DNA from: G965215055 sp965242685
GTDB taxonomy: Bacteria > Pseudomonadota > Gammaproteobacteria > UBA4575
Assembly (NCBI GenBank): GCA_965242685.1
Contig: OZ251487.1
Location: 372,001-436,000, forward strand
Reading direction: 5' to 3'
DNA length: 64,000 nt
Below the pieces are notes generated by a model, which saw only the letters and a list, made by a program, of their open reading frames with translations, had not been told where the DNA came from and ran no database searches. Of this stretch, positions 7,625 to 21,500 are shown in pieces. A program made the translations under genes and the position numbers. How positions within the stretch are numbered: the stretch's first letter is position 1; the number at the start of each line of letters is the position of its first letter.

Positions 7625-9366
7625 CCTTCCGAGGCGGACCGCACCTGACGCGCATACTTTGCCAACACGCCGTGCGTATAGCGGGGCGCCGGCGGTCGCC
7701 AGTCCTCTTTGCGGAGCGCCAGTTCGTCTTTGGAAAGGGCCACGTTAATCTCTCGTCTCTGTGCGTCGATGGTGATCCGGTCGCCGTCTTTCAACAGCGC
7801 CAGCGGCCCGCCGGTGGCCGCCTCGGGCGTGATATGCCCCACCACGAAGCCGTGACTGCCGCCGGAAAAGCGTCCGTCGGTGATCAGGGCGACGTCCTTA
7901 CCCAGCCCCTGTCCCATGATCGCCGAAGTCGGCGACAGCATCTCCCTCATACCGGGCCCGCCCTTGGGGCCTTCGTAGCGAATGACGATCACGTCGCCCT
8001 TTTTAATGCCGCCGCCCAGGATCTTTTCCAGTGCCTTTTCCTCCGAGCCAAATACGCGCGCCGCGCCGGTAAAGTGCAGGCCTTCCTTGCCGGAAATCTT
8101 TGCCACCGCGCCTTGCGGGGCGAGGTTGCCGTACAAGATCACCAGGTGGCCGTCTTTTTTAATGGGGTTGGCGAAGCTACGCACCACGTCCTGTGACTTC
8201 GGGTAGGCCTGCACGCCCCGCAGGTTATCCTCCAAAGTCTTCCCCGTTACCGTCAGGCAGTCGCCGTGCAACAGACCCTGGTCCAGCAGCATACGCAGCA
8301 GCGGTTGAATGCCGCCGATCTCGATCAATTCCGACATCATATACTTGCCGCTGGGACGCAGATCGGCCAGCACCGGCACCTTTTTGCCGATGCGGGTAAA
8401 CTCGTCCAGATCGAGTTTGATGCCGGCGGCGTGCGCCATCGCCGACAGGTGCAGGACGGCGTTGGTGGAGCCGCCCAAGGCGGTGACCACGGCGATGGCG
8501 TTTTGAAACGCCTTTTTGGACATGATGTCGCGCGGCGTGAGTGCCTTGTCGATCAGTTCCATGACGACCCGGCCGGCGGCAAGGCAATCCTGTTGCTTGT
8601 CGTCCGAGATGGCGCTTTGCGCCGAACTATTTGGCAGGCTCATCCCCAACGCCTCGATGGCGCAGGCCATGGTGTTGGCCGTGTACATGCCGCCGCACGA
8701 TCCGGGCCCGGGGATGGCCGCCGCCTCGATCTGTCGCAGTTCCTCGTCGGACAGCTCTCGTTTGGCGTGTTTTCCGACCGCCTCGAAGACCGAAATCACG
8801 TCCACCTTCGTGTTTTGGTGGCGGCCCGGCATAATGGTGCCGCCGTAGACGAACAGCGCCGGCCGATTCAGGCGCGCCAGTGCGATCATGCAGCCCGGCA
8901 TATTTTTGTCGCAGCCGCCGAGGGCGACGATGCCGTCAAAGCCTTGGCAGCCGGCCACCGTTTCGATGGAATCCGCGATGACCTCCCGCGACACCAGCGA
9001 ATACTTCATGCCCTCGGTGCCCATGGAGATGCCGTCCGAGACCGTGATGGTGTTGAAGGTCACCGCCTTGCCGCCCGCCCGATCGGTGCCGGCGGCCACC
9101 TTTTCCGCCAACGTGTCGATGTGCAGATTGCAGGGCGTCACCCGGCTCCAGGTCGAGGCGATGCCGACTTGCGGCTTGTTGAAATCGGCGTCTTTGAAGC
9201 CTACCGCCCGCAGCATGGCGCGACTGGGCGCCCGTTCGGCGCCGTCTACGACGGCCGCAGAGAATTTTCGCACCGCAGAGGATTTTAGCCCCGTAGAAGA
9301 TTTCCGCACCGCAGAGGATTTTAGATCACGCTTGGCCACGATCACACGGCTCTGGAAAGGTAACAT
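7609..9366 (-). CDS. ilvD: Dihydroxy-acid dehydratase
   Basis: A 585-residue IlvD. Iron-sulfur and metal motifs are clear: TPCN, GCDKNMPGCM, GSCGGMYTANTMAC, then LGGSTNAVLHL and DGRFSGGSHGFVVGHI near the C-terminus. It dehydrates 2,3-dihydroxy acids to 2-keto acids in valine/isoleucine synthesis and links metabolically to ilvE at 37 kb. The conserved part begins at DGAERAPSRAMLRAVGF; before it lies an extra N-terminal stretch of about 40 residues built from a 12-residue tandem repeat (LKSSAVRKSSTG, then LKSSAVRKFSAA). No other start codon removes the repeat while keeping the conserved N-terminus, so the extension is probably translated. Confidence 0.93.
   Translation of the reverse strand: MLPFQSRVIVAKRDLKSSAVRKSSTGLKSSAVRKFSAAVVDGAERAPSRAMLRAVGFKDADFNKPQVGIASTWSRVTPCNLHIDTLAEKVAAGTDRAGGKAVTFNTITVSDGISMGTEGMKYSLVSREVIADSIETVAGCQGFDGIVALGGCDKNMPGCMIALARLNRPALFVYGGTIMPGRHQNTKVDVISVFEAVGKHAKRELSDEELRQIEAAAIPGPGSCGGMYTANTMACAIEALGMSLPNSSAQSAISDDKQQDCLAAGRVVMELIDKALTPRDIMSKKAFQNAIAVVTALGGSTNAVLHLSAMAHAAGIKLDLDEFTRIGKKVPVLADLRPSGKYMMSELIEIGGIQPLLRMLLDQGLLHGDCLTVTGKTLEDNLRGVQAYPKSQDVVRSFANPIKKDGHLVILYGNLAPQGAVAKISGKEGLHFTGAARVFGSEEKALEKILGGGIKKGDVIVIRYEGPKGGPGMREMLSPTSAIMGQGLGKDVALITDGRFSGGSHGFVVGHITPEAATGGPLALLKDGDRITIDAQRREINVALSKDELALRKEDWRPPAPRYTHGVLAKYARQVRSASEGAITD
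9266..9324. repeat. 36-bp-period tandem repeat in the 5' end of ilvD
   Basis: The segment TTCGCACCGCAGAGGATTTT recurs exactly 36 bases further on with a one-base change. On the coding strand it gives the 12-residue repeat described under ilvD. The length keeps the reading frame, so copy-number change here would alter only the N-terminal extension. Confidence 0.8.
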
Positions 9367-9540
9367 TCATCCACAAGGTAGGTAAGACTGCCACAAGTAT
9401 TGATATACCAAGTGATATATAGTATATACGTTACGCTGGCATTAGCAATTACAATAATACCTTGCATTACAGTTATAGGTTATCTATTTCGGTCATCTTA
9501 TGTCGTTTGTTATGAACATCGTCTATAGATATGCGTAAAT

Positions 9541-12500
9541 ATGCGTTCTTGCCCCCCCCCCCCCCGAGAAAGAATGAGTGCGGATCCACGTCCTCATTCT
9601 AAGGTGAAATTAGCCTCGATCCGGGTTAGGCCCATCGGTGGACAATGGGGGCGGTGGACATGGAAACGCGGCGCCATGGCCGTCACCGGTATCGTCGCGA
9701 CGTGCCTGGCCTTTGCCTCGTCGCCGGTCAAGGCGGACGGTTTTCAAGACCCGTTCATTGCCAGCACGCCGGCATCCGGCAGCACCTATCGCGCCGGCGA
9801 AAACATCAAAGTAAGAATACGGCCGGATAATCGGACCTGTCTCACCACGGTCACCGGCACCGTTACGATCGGCCTCAGAGTTGGCAGCAGTACGAAAACG
9901 TTGACGCTTTCGGTGCAACGGGATACGTGGTCGTTCCGGCAATACGACCACGAGATACGCGGTGATAGAACGATTTGGCGCACCAACGCCAGCGTCCTTG
10001 AGGGCACCTACCGGGTCGTTGCCGCGGACCGCGACACCGACGGCGTCAGCATTGCGGCAAACTCGCTGAGCGGCGGCTCCATCGGCGCCGAGATTGGCAA
10101 CAACTGCTGGGGAATTTTTTCCAATCCCAGCAACACCGCCAACGTAAGCAAGGCCCACGGCGCACTGACCAATCAAAGCGGCCACAAGGTGGACGGGCGT
10201 TCATATGTGGATTTGAAGCTGGGGAACACCTCGGTCACGGAAGGATCAAATACCACAGTGGAGGCGATATTAGTGGGGGGCACAGCCAGCTCGGGCATCG
10301 TGGTCACGGTAGCGGCGGCGGCGGGCAACAATGCCTCGGCCGGCGATTTCAGCCTGTCGGGCAGCACGTTGACCATTGCGTCGGGCGACAGTCTCAGCGG
10401 GCAGGTAAGACTTAACGCGACCCAAAACACTAAGGATGAACCCGACAAGCAGGTCACGGTGTCGGGCACGACCACCGCCACCGGCATCAATACCACCATC
10501 AGTCCCGTGACGCTCACCATCCAGGACGATGACGCGCTGCCGACGGCCACGCTGAATCTTTCCTCGTCATCCATCTCGGAGAACGGCGGCTCGACTACGG
10601 TGACGGCAAGCCTGAGCCACCCGTCCAGCGAGCAGACTCGCATCACGGTGGCGGCCACGCCGGTGAGTCCGGCGGTGGCGGGCGATATCACGGTCAGCAA
10701 CAACAAGGTCTTGACCATCGCGGCGGGTAGCACCACCAGCACCGGCACGGTCACGATTACCGCCAACAACAACCACGACCGGGGCGCCACCAAAAGCGTG
10801 ACGGTGGCGGGCACCGCCAGCGGCGGGCGCGGCGTGGTCAGTCCGACCAGCAAGACGCTGATGATCCCCGACGATGACACGCCGGCCATCAGCACCGGCA
10901 CGGTCAGCAACATGGGCAGGGTCACGGAGGCGAGCGGCAGCGGCCGCACGGCGACCTTCACCGTCGCACTGGCCAGCCGTCCGACCGCCAACGTCACCTT
11001 GGCGGTGAGCAGCGGCAACACCGCCGAGGGCACGGTCAGCCCGAGCAGCATGACGTTCACGAACAGCAACTGGAACAGTACCCAGACGGTCACCGTAACC
11101 GGCGTGGACGAACTCTACGACGACGGTGATCAGACCTATAACATCACCTTGGATCCGAGCAGCACCGACACCGACTACAACGGCCTCTCAAACAAGGAAG
11201 TAGCGATGACCACCGTCGATAACGACACCGCCGGCCTGACCACCGGCGCCGTGACCGGTCAACCGACCGAAGCCGGCGGCGCGGCGCGGTTCAGCGTGAG
11301 GCTGAACAGTGCGCCAAGGGGTAGAGTCACAGTGTCGGTGAGCAGCGGCGACACCACCGAGGGCACCGTCAGCCCGGCGATACTACGATTCGCCGAGGAG
11401 CGTACCACCACTGGCGGCGGCGGGAATCGTATCGTATGGAATAAATGGAACAATGCGCAGACGGTCACCGTCACCGGTCAAAACGACCACCTCGACGACG
11501 GCGACCAGAACTATGACATCACGCTCAGTACCGACGCCACCGGAGGAGAGCCGAGATATAGCAGATTTCACGCGAATCCGATAACGGCGACCGTCGGCGT
11601 GAGCACCACCGACGACGACACCACGGGCTTGACGGTGACCGAGCTGGCCTCGGCCACCGATCCGCGCGAGACCACCACCGAGGCGGGCGGCACGGCGCAG
11701 TTCAAGGTGGCGTTGTCCAGCGAGCCGTCCGCCAACGTCACGGTGGCGGTGAGCAGCGGCGACACCACCGAGGGCACGGTCAATCCCGCCAGCCTAACCT
11801 TCACGGCGGCCAACTGGAACAGCGCGCAGGAAGTGACGGTGACCGGTCAAAACGATGCCGTTGACGACGGCGATCAGGACTACGTGATCACGTTAAATCC
11901 CGACAGCGCGGCGGGTGCGGCGGGAGACGCCAACTATCGCGGTTTGGCAAATGTTACGTATACCTTCCGCAACACCGACGACGACACGGCGGGCTTGACG
12001 GTGACCGAGGCCGCAAATCCCGAGTGGACGACCGAGTGGGGGACGACGGGCAAATTCAAGGTGGCGTTGTCCAGCCAGCCGACCGCCAACGTCACCGTGG
12101 CGGTGAGCAGCAGCAATACCGGCGAGGGTACGCCGAGTCCGACCAGCCTGACGTTCACGGCCAGCAACTGGAACAGCGCGCAGGAAGTGACGGTCACCGG
12201 CCAGGACGATGAGATTGACGATCAGGATCAAAACTACGTGATCACATTGAATCCCGACAGCGCGGCGGGTGCGGCGGGGGATGCCAAGTATCGCGCCGTC
12301 TCGAACTCAACCGTCAACTTCCGCAATCAGGACGACGACGCATCGGGCCTGAGGGTGCGTGAACTGGCCTCGAGTACCAATCCGCGCGAGACCACCACCG
12401 AGGGCGGCGGCACGGCCAAGTTCAAGGTCCGGCTATCTAGCGAGCCGACCGCCGACGTGACGGTGACGGTGAGCAGCAGCGACACCGGCGAAGGGGAAAT

Positions 12501-15500
12501 TACCAGTCCGTCGAGTAAGGTGCTGACGTTCACGTCCAGCAACTGGAACACTCAACAGGAAGTGACGGTGACCGGCCAGGACGATGATATTGACGACGGC
12601 GATCAGGACTACGTGATCACGCTGGATACCGCCAGTACGGGCGACTCCAGATATAACACCTTTGTGGCGGATATTACCTACACCTTCCGCAACACCGACG
12701 ACGACACGGCGGGCTTGACGGTGACCGAGCTGGCACAGGCAACGAGCCCGCGCGAGACCACCACCGAGGCGGGCGGCACGGCGCAGTTCAAGGTGGCGTT
12801 GTCCACCGAGCCGACCGCCAACGTGACGGTGGCGTTGAGCAGCGATGACACCGGCGAGGGCGAGATCACCAGTCCATCCGGCAAGACCTTGACGTTCACG
12901 TCGAGCAACTGGAACAGCGCGCAGGAAGTGACGGTCACCGGTCAAAACGATGCCGTTGACGACGGCGACCAGACCTATGACATCACGCTGAACCCCGACA
13001 GCGCGGCGGGTGCGGCGGGCGATGCCAAGTATCGCGCCTTGTCGGATACTACCTACACCTTCCGCAACACCGATAACGATACCGCCGGGGTGACCGCCGG
13101 CGCCGTGAGCGGTCAGGCGACCGAAGCCGGCGGGACGGCGACGTTTACCGTGCAACTGGACAGTGAACCCGTCGGGCAAGTCTCGGTGGCGGTGAGCAGC
13201 GGCGACACCGGCGAAGGCACGGTCAGCCCAACGGTGGTGCACTTTTCTGCGACCGGCACCATCCTTAGGGTAAGTAACAATCTCGGCAATCTGGTGAATC
13301 GGCGATTTTACGCATGGAACAGTCCGCGGACCGTGACGGTGACCGGCGTAAACGACCACGTCGACGACGGCGACCAGAACTATGACATCACGCTGGATGC
13401 CCAAAGCTCCAACGACTCAACCTATAACTCGGTGTCGGACGTGAACGTCGGCGTTAGCACCACCGACGACGACACCACGGGCTTGACGGTGACGGAGCTG
13501 GCCTCGGCCACCGATCCGCGCGAGACCACCACCGAGGCGGGCGGCACGGCCAAGTTTAAGGTGGCGTTGGCCAGCGAGCCGACCGCCAACGTAACGGTGG
13601 CGGTGAGCAGCAATAAAACCGGCGAAGGTACGGTCAACCCCGCCAGCCTAACCTTCACGTCCGGCAACTGGAACAGCACGCAGGAGGTGACGGTCACCGG
13701 TCAAAATGATCATATTGACGATGGCGATCAGGACTACGTGATCACGCTGAATCCCGACAGTGCGGCGGGTGCGGGCGGCGATGCCAACTATCGCGGCGCC
13801 TCGAACGTTACCTACACCTTCCGCAACACCGACAACGACACGGCGGCGCTGGTGACGAGTTCCGTGACCGGCACGGCGAAGGAAAGCAACACCGCGCAGA
13901 CGGCGACGTTTACGGTCAAGCTGGCGACGCAGCCGACCGCCAACGTGACGGTGGCGGCGAGCAGTGCCGACAGCGGCGAGGGCACGCCGAGTCCGACCAG
14001 CCTGACGTTTACGGCCAGCAACTGGAACAGTACCCAGACGGTGACCGTGACCGGCGTCGACGACGCCATTCAGGACGGCACGCAGAGCTACAACATCGAG
14101 CTGGATCCGAGCAGTAGCGGCGACACCGTCTACAACGGCCTGGCAACGAAGACCGTGGGGGTGATGACCGAAGACGACACCGACACGGCGGGGATCATGA
14201 CGAGTTCCGTGACCGGCACGGCGAAGGAAAGCAGCAGCACGCAGACGGCGACCTTCACCGTCAAGCTGACCAGCGAGCCGACCGCCAACGTCACCATAGC
14301 GGTGAGCAGTGCCGACACCGGCGAGGGCACGCCGAGTCCGACCAGCCTGACGTTTACGTCCGGCAACTGGAACAGTACCCAAACGGTGACCGTGACGGCG
14401 GTGGACGACGCCATTCAAGACGGCACGCAGAGCTATAACATCGAACTGGATCCGAGCAGTGCCACCGATACCGTCTACAACAATCTGGCGACGAAGACCG
14501 TGGGGGTGATGACTCAGGACGACACCGACATGGCGGGCTTGACGGTAACCGAGCTGGCCTCGGCCACCGATCCGCGCGAGACGACTACGGAGGGGGGGGG
14601 TACGGCACAGTTCAAGGTGGCGTTGTCCAGCGAGCCAATCGCCAACGTAACGGTGACGTTGAGCAGCAATAAAACCGGCGAGGGCGAGATCACCAGCCCG
14701 TCGAGCAAGGTGCTGACGTTCACGTCCAGCAACTGGAACAGCGCGCAGGACGTGACGGTCACCGGTCAAGACGATGATGTGGACGATGACGATCAGAGTT
14801 ACGTGATCACGCTGAATCCCGACAGTGCGGCGGGGGCGGGCGGAGACGCCAACTATCGCAGTTTGTCGAATGTTACGTATACCTTCCGCAACACCGACGA
14901 CGACACGGTGGGCTTGACGGTGACCGAATTGGCCTCGGCCAGCGATCCGCGCGAGACCACCAGCGAGAATGGCGACACGGCACAGTTCAAGGTGGCGTTG
15001 GCGACGCAGCCGACCGCCAACGTGACGGTGACGTTGAGCAGCGGCGACACCGGCGAAGGGGATATCACCAGCCCGTCTAGCAAGGTGCTGACGTTCACGG
15101 CCGGCAACTGGAACAGTGCCCAGACGGTGACGGTCACCGGTCAAAACGATCACATCGACGATGATGATCAGGACTACGTGATCACGCTGGATCCCGACAG
15201 TGCGGCGGGGGCGGGCGGCGATGCCAAGTATCGCAGTGCCTCGAGTGTTATGTACACCTTCCGCAACACCGATAACAATATGGTGGGCTTGGCGGTGACC
15301 GAGCTGGCCTCGAGCAGCGATCCGCGCGAGACCACCACCGAGGCGGGCGGTACGGCCAAGTTCAAGGTGGCGTTGGCCAGCGAGCCGACCGCCAACGTGA
15401 CGGTGGCGGTGAGCAGTGGCGACACCGGCGAGGGCACGGTCAGTCCGGCCAGCTTGACGTTCACGTCTAGCAACTGGAACAGCACGCAGGAAGTGACGGC

Positions 15501-18500
15501 GACCGGCCAGGACGATCTGATCGACGATGGCGATCAGAACTACGTGATCACCTTAAATCCCGACAGTGCGGCGGGTGCGGGCGGCGATGCCAAGTATCGC
15601 AGCGCGTCAAACGTTACGTACACCTTCCGCAACACCGATGACGACACGGCGGCGATCGTGACGAGTTCCGTGACCGGAATGGCAAAGGAAGGCAACACCG
15701 CGCAGACGGCGACGTTTACGGTCAAGCTGGCGACCGAGCCGACCGCCAACGTGACGGTGGGAGTGAGCAGCGCCGACAGCGGCGAAGGCACGCCGAGTCC
15801 GACCAGTTTGACATTCACGGCCAGCAACTGGAACAGCACCCAGACGGTGACCGTGACGGCGGTGGACGATGCCATCGAAGACGACACGCAGAGTTACAAC
15901 ATCGAGCTGGATCCGAGCAGCACCGGCGACACCGTCTACAACGGTCTGGCGACGAAGACCGTCGAGGTGATGACCGAGGACGACAACGACATGGCGGGGA
16001 TGACGGTGACGGAGCTGGCCTCGGCCACCGATCCGCGCGAGACCACCACCGAGGGCGGCGGCACGGCGCAGTTCAAGGTGGCGTTGACCAGCGAGCCGAC
16101 CGCCAACGTGACGGTGACGTTGAGCAGTGCCGATACCGGCGAAGGCGATATTACCAGCCCGTCTGGCAAGGTGCTGACGTTCACGGCCGGCAACTGGAAC
16201 AGCGCGCAGGAAGTGACGGTGACCGGCCAGGACGATGCCGTCGACGATGACGATCAGAACTATGTGATCACACTGAATCCCGACAGTGCGGCGGGGGCGG
16301 GCGGCGATGCCAAGTATCGCGCCTTGGGGAATCTCACCTACACCTTCCGCAACACCGATAACGACACGGCGGCACTGACGGTGACCGAGCTGGCACAGGC
16401 AACGAGCCCGCGCGAGACCACCACCGAGGGCGGCGGCACGGCACAGTTTAAGGTAGCGTTGGCGACCGAGCCGACCGCCAATGTGACGGTGACGTTGAGC
16501 AGTGACGACACCGGCGAAGGGGAAATCACCACTCCGTCGAGCAAGGTGCTGACATTCACGTCCGGCAATTGGAACAGCGCGCAGGAAGTGACGGTCACCG
16601 GTCAAAACGATCCCGTCGACGATGACGATCAGGACTACATGATCACGCTGAATCCCGCCAGCACGGCGGGCGATGCCAAGTATCACGCCTTGACAAGCGT
16701 CATGTACACCTTCCGCAACACCGACGACGACACGGTGGGCTTGACGGTGACCGAATTGGCCTCGGCCAGCGATCCGCGCGAGACCACCACCGAGGGCGGC
16801 GGCACGGCGCAGTTCAAGGTGGCGTTGACGACCAGACCGATAGCCAACGTGACGGTGACGTTGAGCAGCGGCGACACCACCGAAGGAGAAATCACCAGCC
16901 CGTCGAGCAAGGTGCTGACGTTCACGGCCGGCAACTGGAACAGTGCCCAGACGGTGACGGTGACCGGTCAAAACGATCACGTCGACGATGATGATCAGGA
17001 CTACGTGATCACGCTGGATCCCGACAGTGCGGCGGGTGCGGGCGGCGATGGCAAGTATCGCGGCGCCTCGAGTGTTATGTACACCTTCCGCAACACCGAT
17101 AACAACATGGTGGGTTTGGCGGTGACCGAGCTGGCCTCGGCCACCGATCCGCGCGAGACCACCACCGAGGCGGGCGGTACGGCCAAGTTCAAGGTGGCGT
17201 TGGCCAGTGAGCCGACCGCCAACGTGACGGTGGCGGTGAGCAGCGGCGACACCGGCGAGGGCACGGTCAGTCCCGCCAGCCTGACGTTTACGTCTAGCAA
17301 CTGGAACAGCGCGCAGGAAGTGACGGCGACCGGCCAGGACGACCTGATCGACGATGGCGATCAGGACTACGTGATCACCTTAAATCCCGACAGTGCGGCG
17401 GGTGCGGGCGGCGATGCCAAGTATCGCAGCGCGGCGAACGTGGAATACACCTTCCGCAACACCGACGACGACACGGCGGCGATCGTGACGAGTAACGTGA
17501 CCGGCACGGCGAAGGAGAGCAACACCGCGCAGACGGCGACGTTTACCGTCAAGCTGGCGACCGAGCCGACCGCCAACATAACGGTGGGAGTGAGCAGTGC
17601 CGACAGCGGCGAGGGCACGCCGAGTCCGACCAGCCTGACGTTCACGGCCAGCAACTGGAACAGCACCCAGACGGTGACCGTGACCGGCGTCGACGATCCC
17701 ATTGAAGACGGCACGCAGACCTACAACATCGAGCTGAATCCGAGCAGCACCGGCGATACCGTCTACAACAATCTGGCGACGAAGAATGTGGCGGTGATGA
17801 CCGAGGACGACAACGACATGGTGGGCTTGAGGGTGACCGAATTGGCCTCGGCCACCGATCCGCGCGAGACCACCACCGAGGGCGGCGGCACGGCGCAGTT
17901 CAAGGTTGAGCTGGGTAGCCAGCCGACCGCCAACGTGACGGTGACGTTGAGCAGTGCCGACACCGGCGAAGGCGATATTACCAGCCCGTCAAGCAAGGTG
18001 CTGACGTTCACGGCCAACAACTGGAACAGTGCGCAGGAAGTGACGGTCACCGGCCAGGATGATCTGATCGACGATGACGATCAGAACTATGTGATCACGC
18101 TGAATCCCGACAGTGCGGCGGGTGCGGGCGGCGATGCCTTGTATCGCGCCTTGTCGAATGTTACATACACCTTCCGCAACACCGATGACGACACGGCGGC
18201 GTTGACGGTGACCGAGCTGGCCTCCAGCACCAATCCGCGCGAGACCACCACCGAGGGCGGCGGCACGGCACAGTTCAAGGTGGCGTTGGCCACCGAGCCG
18301 ACCGCCAACGTAACGGTGAGGGTGCTCAGCACCGACACCGGCGAGGGCACGCCGAGTCCGTCCAGTCTGACGTTCACGTCTAGCAACTGGAACAGCGCGC
18401 AGGAAGTGACGGTCACCGGCCAGGACGATTACGAAGACAGGGGCGATGAGGATTACTCGATCGTGCTGAGTGTCGCCAGCACGACGGGCGATGCCAAGTA

Positions 18501-21500
18501 TCGCGGCGGGGATGTGAGTGGTCATGTCTATGTCTTCCGCAACACCGATGACGACACGGCGGGGGTTGTGCCGAGTTCCGTGACCGGCACGGCGTCGGAA
18601 GACGGCACTACCAGCAAAGCGACGTTCACGGTCAAGCTGGCGAGCCGGCCGATACTGGCGGTTGTGACGGTGGCGGTGAGCAGTGCCGACACCACCGAGG
18701 GCACGCCGAGTCCGACCAGTCTGACGTTCGGCTTGAACAACTGGAACAATGCGCAGACGGTGACGGTGACCGGCGTCGACGATCCGGCCACCGACGGCGA
18801 TCAGACCTATAACATCGTCCTTGATCCGTCCACCATCGATACCTTGGACACATATCACACCGCGCCCAATGCGACCGTAGCGGTCACCACCGTCGATGAT
18901 GATGTACCGGGTTTGCGCACCGGCACGGTGAGCGGCACGATCACCGAGGCGGGAGGCGCGGCGACCTTTACGGTGCGTCTCAACACCCTGCCGAGCGGCG
19001 ATGTGACGGTGGCGGTGAGCAGCGGCGACAGCGGCGAGGGCACGGTCAGTCCGAGCAGCATGACGTTCACGATCAACAACTGGAACAGCACGCAGACGGT
19101 GACGGTCACCGGGGCGAACGATAGCATTGACGATGGCGATCAAAACTACGACATCATCCTTGATCCGGCCAGCACTGCGGACAGCGATTACAACGGCCTG
19201 GACAACGTTGACGTGCGGGTGACGACTACCGACGATGACACGGCCGGCATTACGCTGAGCGATCTGGGCGCGGGTACGCCGCGCGAGACGGTGACCGAGG
19301 CGACGGGCGCCGGCCGCACCGCGACCTTCGATGTCGAGCTGGACAGCGAGCCGACCGCCAACGTGGTGATCGCGTTGAGCAGCACCGACACCACCGAGGG
19401 GACGGTGAGTCCGGCCAGTCTGACGTTTACGGCGACCAACTGGAACAGTACGCAGACAGTGACGCTGACCGGCGTCGACGACTTTATTGACGATGGCGAC
19501 CGCGACTATGCGGTGCGGTTGGCGAGTCCGACCGGCAGCGACAGCGTCTATAGTGGGCTGAGTCAACAAGACGTACTGGTGCGCACCCTCGATAACGACA
19601 CCAAGGGCGTGACCGTGACGCCGACCGCCTTGAAGGTTGCCGAGGGCGGCGCCGGCCAGACCTATACGTTGGTACTGAATACGCAACCCGAGGCCGATGT
19701 CACCATCACGATCGCCAGCAGCGACACCGCCGTCACGCCGTCCGTGAGCAGCGTCACGTTCGGCACCGGCAACTGGAACAGCGCGGTGACGGTGACGGTG
19801 ACGGCGGCGACCGACAACGACGACTACGCCAAGGGGGGCGTGAAGATCAATCACACCGTTAGCGGCACCGGCAGCGGCTATGAAAATGTGAACGCGGCGA
19901 CCGTAATAGTGACGGTGCGCGGCGGCAGTGCCGACCGGCGCATCGCCATGCACAGCCAGGGCACCACCAACTACGAAGTCAACAACCAGACGGTCACCGT
20001 GACGGTATCCGAGGGCGTGAACGAGGCCATTGAAGTGGCGCCGCCGGCCGCCTTGGGGCAGGATTTGGCGATCACCCTGAGTCGGGTATCGTCATCGGTG
20101 CCGTTGACCGGCGGTGCCTACACTTTGGGCGGCGACACGGTGTTTGACATCGATGTGGATGTGGTGCCGACCGGCGGGCTTGAGATCTGTCTGCCGTATA
20201 ACGCCGATCTGGAGACGGCCTCGACCGGGCGTCCCCTGTTGCTGCTGCACTACGACGAAAGTAGCGGCGAATGGGAAACCGTGAGCGGCGCGACCTTGCG
20301 GAGCACGGCGACGGGCACCCTGGTGTGTGCGACCGTGACCGAGTTTTCGGTCTTTGGGGTGGGCTTTGTCGATGTGCCGGATCAGCTTTATACCGTCAAC
20401 ACCCCGATCACGACGTTGATCCTGCCGGAGTTGGTGGACGGCGATGTCGACTACATCCTAAGCCCGGCCCTGCCGGTGGGCCTGAGCCTGAATGCGGGCA
20501 CGCGCACGGTCAGCGGTACGCCGACGGAAGAACAAACCGAGAGCCTATACACCTGGCGGGTGATGGGCGGCACGGCGGTGCTGACGTTCGCCATCACCGT
20601 CGAGAACTCGCGGGACAAGGAACGGGCGCGGCTGCGGCGTCTCAACGAATCCGTCGTACCGGAGCTGGCGCGCGCCCTGACCGACAGCGTGAGCCGCGCG
20701 ATCCGCGAACGGCTGGAGGGTGCGAAGAACACCCCGACCTCGCTTGCGACCTCGTTCGGTAGCCTGATACAGGGCAACGCCAGGGCACTGGAGGACGGTA
20801 CCTTCAAATGGCGCAAGGCACTGAGCGGGCGTCACTTTGCGCTGCCGTTAAACGCCGCCGACGAATCCCGCAACCTGACCCTGTGGGGGGCGGGCGACTG
20901 GCGCGATCTGTCGCTGAAGAAGGGGCCGTTGGATTGGGACGGCGATGCCTTCTCCTGGCACCTGGGGATCGATACCGAATGGGGCACAAACAAGACCGCC
21001 GGCGTGACCGTCTCGTGGTTTGAGAGCGACATCGACTACGGCGACAAGAGCGAAGGGGCGGCGATCAAGGGCGATCACGAGAGCGAGATGGTGAGCATCC
21101 ATCCGTACATCGGTTGGAGCGGCGAAGACGGACGCCATCTGTGGGCGACGGCCGGCTACGGCGAGGGCGAGATCACCATCGATGACGAGGATCTCGATGA
21201 GAAACAACGCAGCGACAGCACCCTCAAGACCTTGTCGGCGGGGGGCAGTATGCGGGTCTACGAACGGGATGATCTAAAGATCGCCATTCGGGGCGAGGGG
21301 CAGACCACGCGGTGGCGCATCGACGACAACGGCGACCGCATAGACGGCGTGACCATCGACGCCCACCGACTGCGGCTGGCCGCCGAGGGCAGCCGTCGTC
21401 AGGTGCTGGAAACGGGCGCGATCCTGACCTCAAGCCTGGAGCTGGGGGTACGCTATGACGGCGGCGACGGCGAGACCGGCCACGGCGTCGAGATCGGCGG

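Noticed and set aside
10876..19920. Regular spacing of repeats could look like a CRISPR or satellite array.
   Set aside because: Unit length of about 350-370 bp, in-frame and coding for Calx-beta domains; there are no short repeat-spacer units and no cas genes.
10173..19953. Many long open frames on the minus strand inside the giant gene (up to 654 codons).
   Set aside because: They are mirror images of a repetitive, GC-biased coding strand lacking stops, with low-complexity Arg/His/Val content and no domain; the plus-strand frame is continuous with clear domains.
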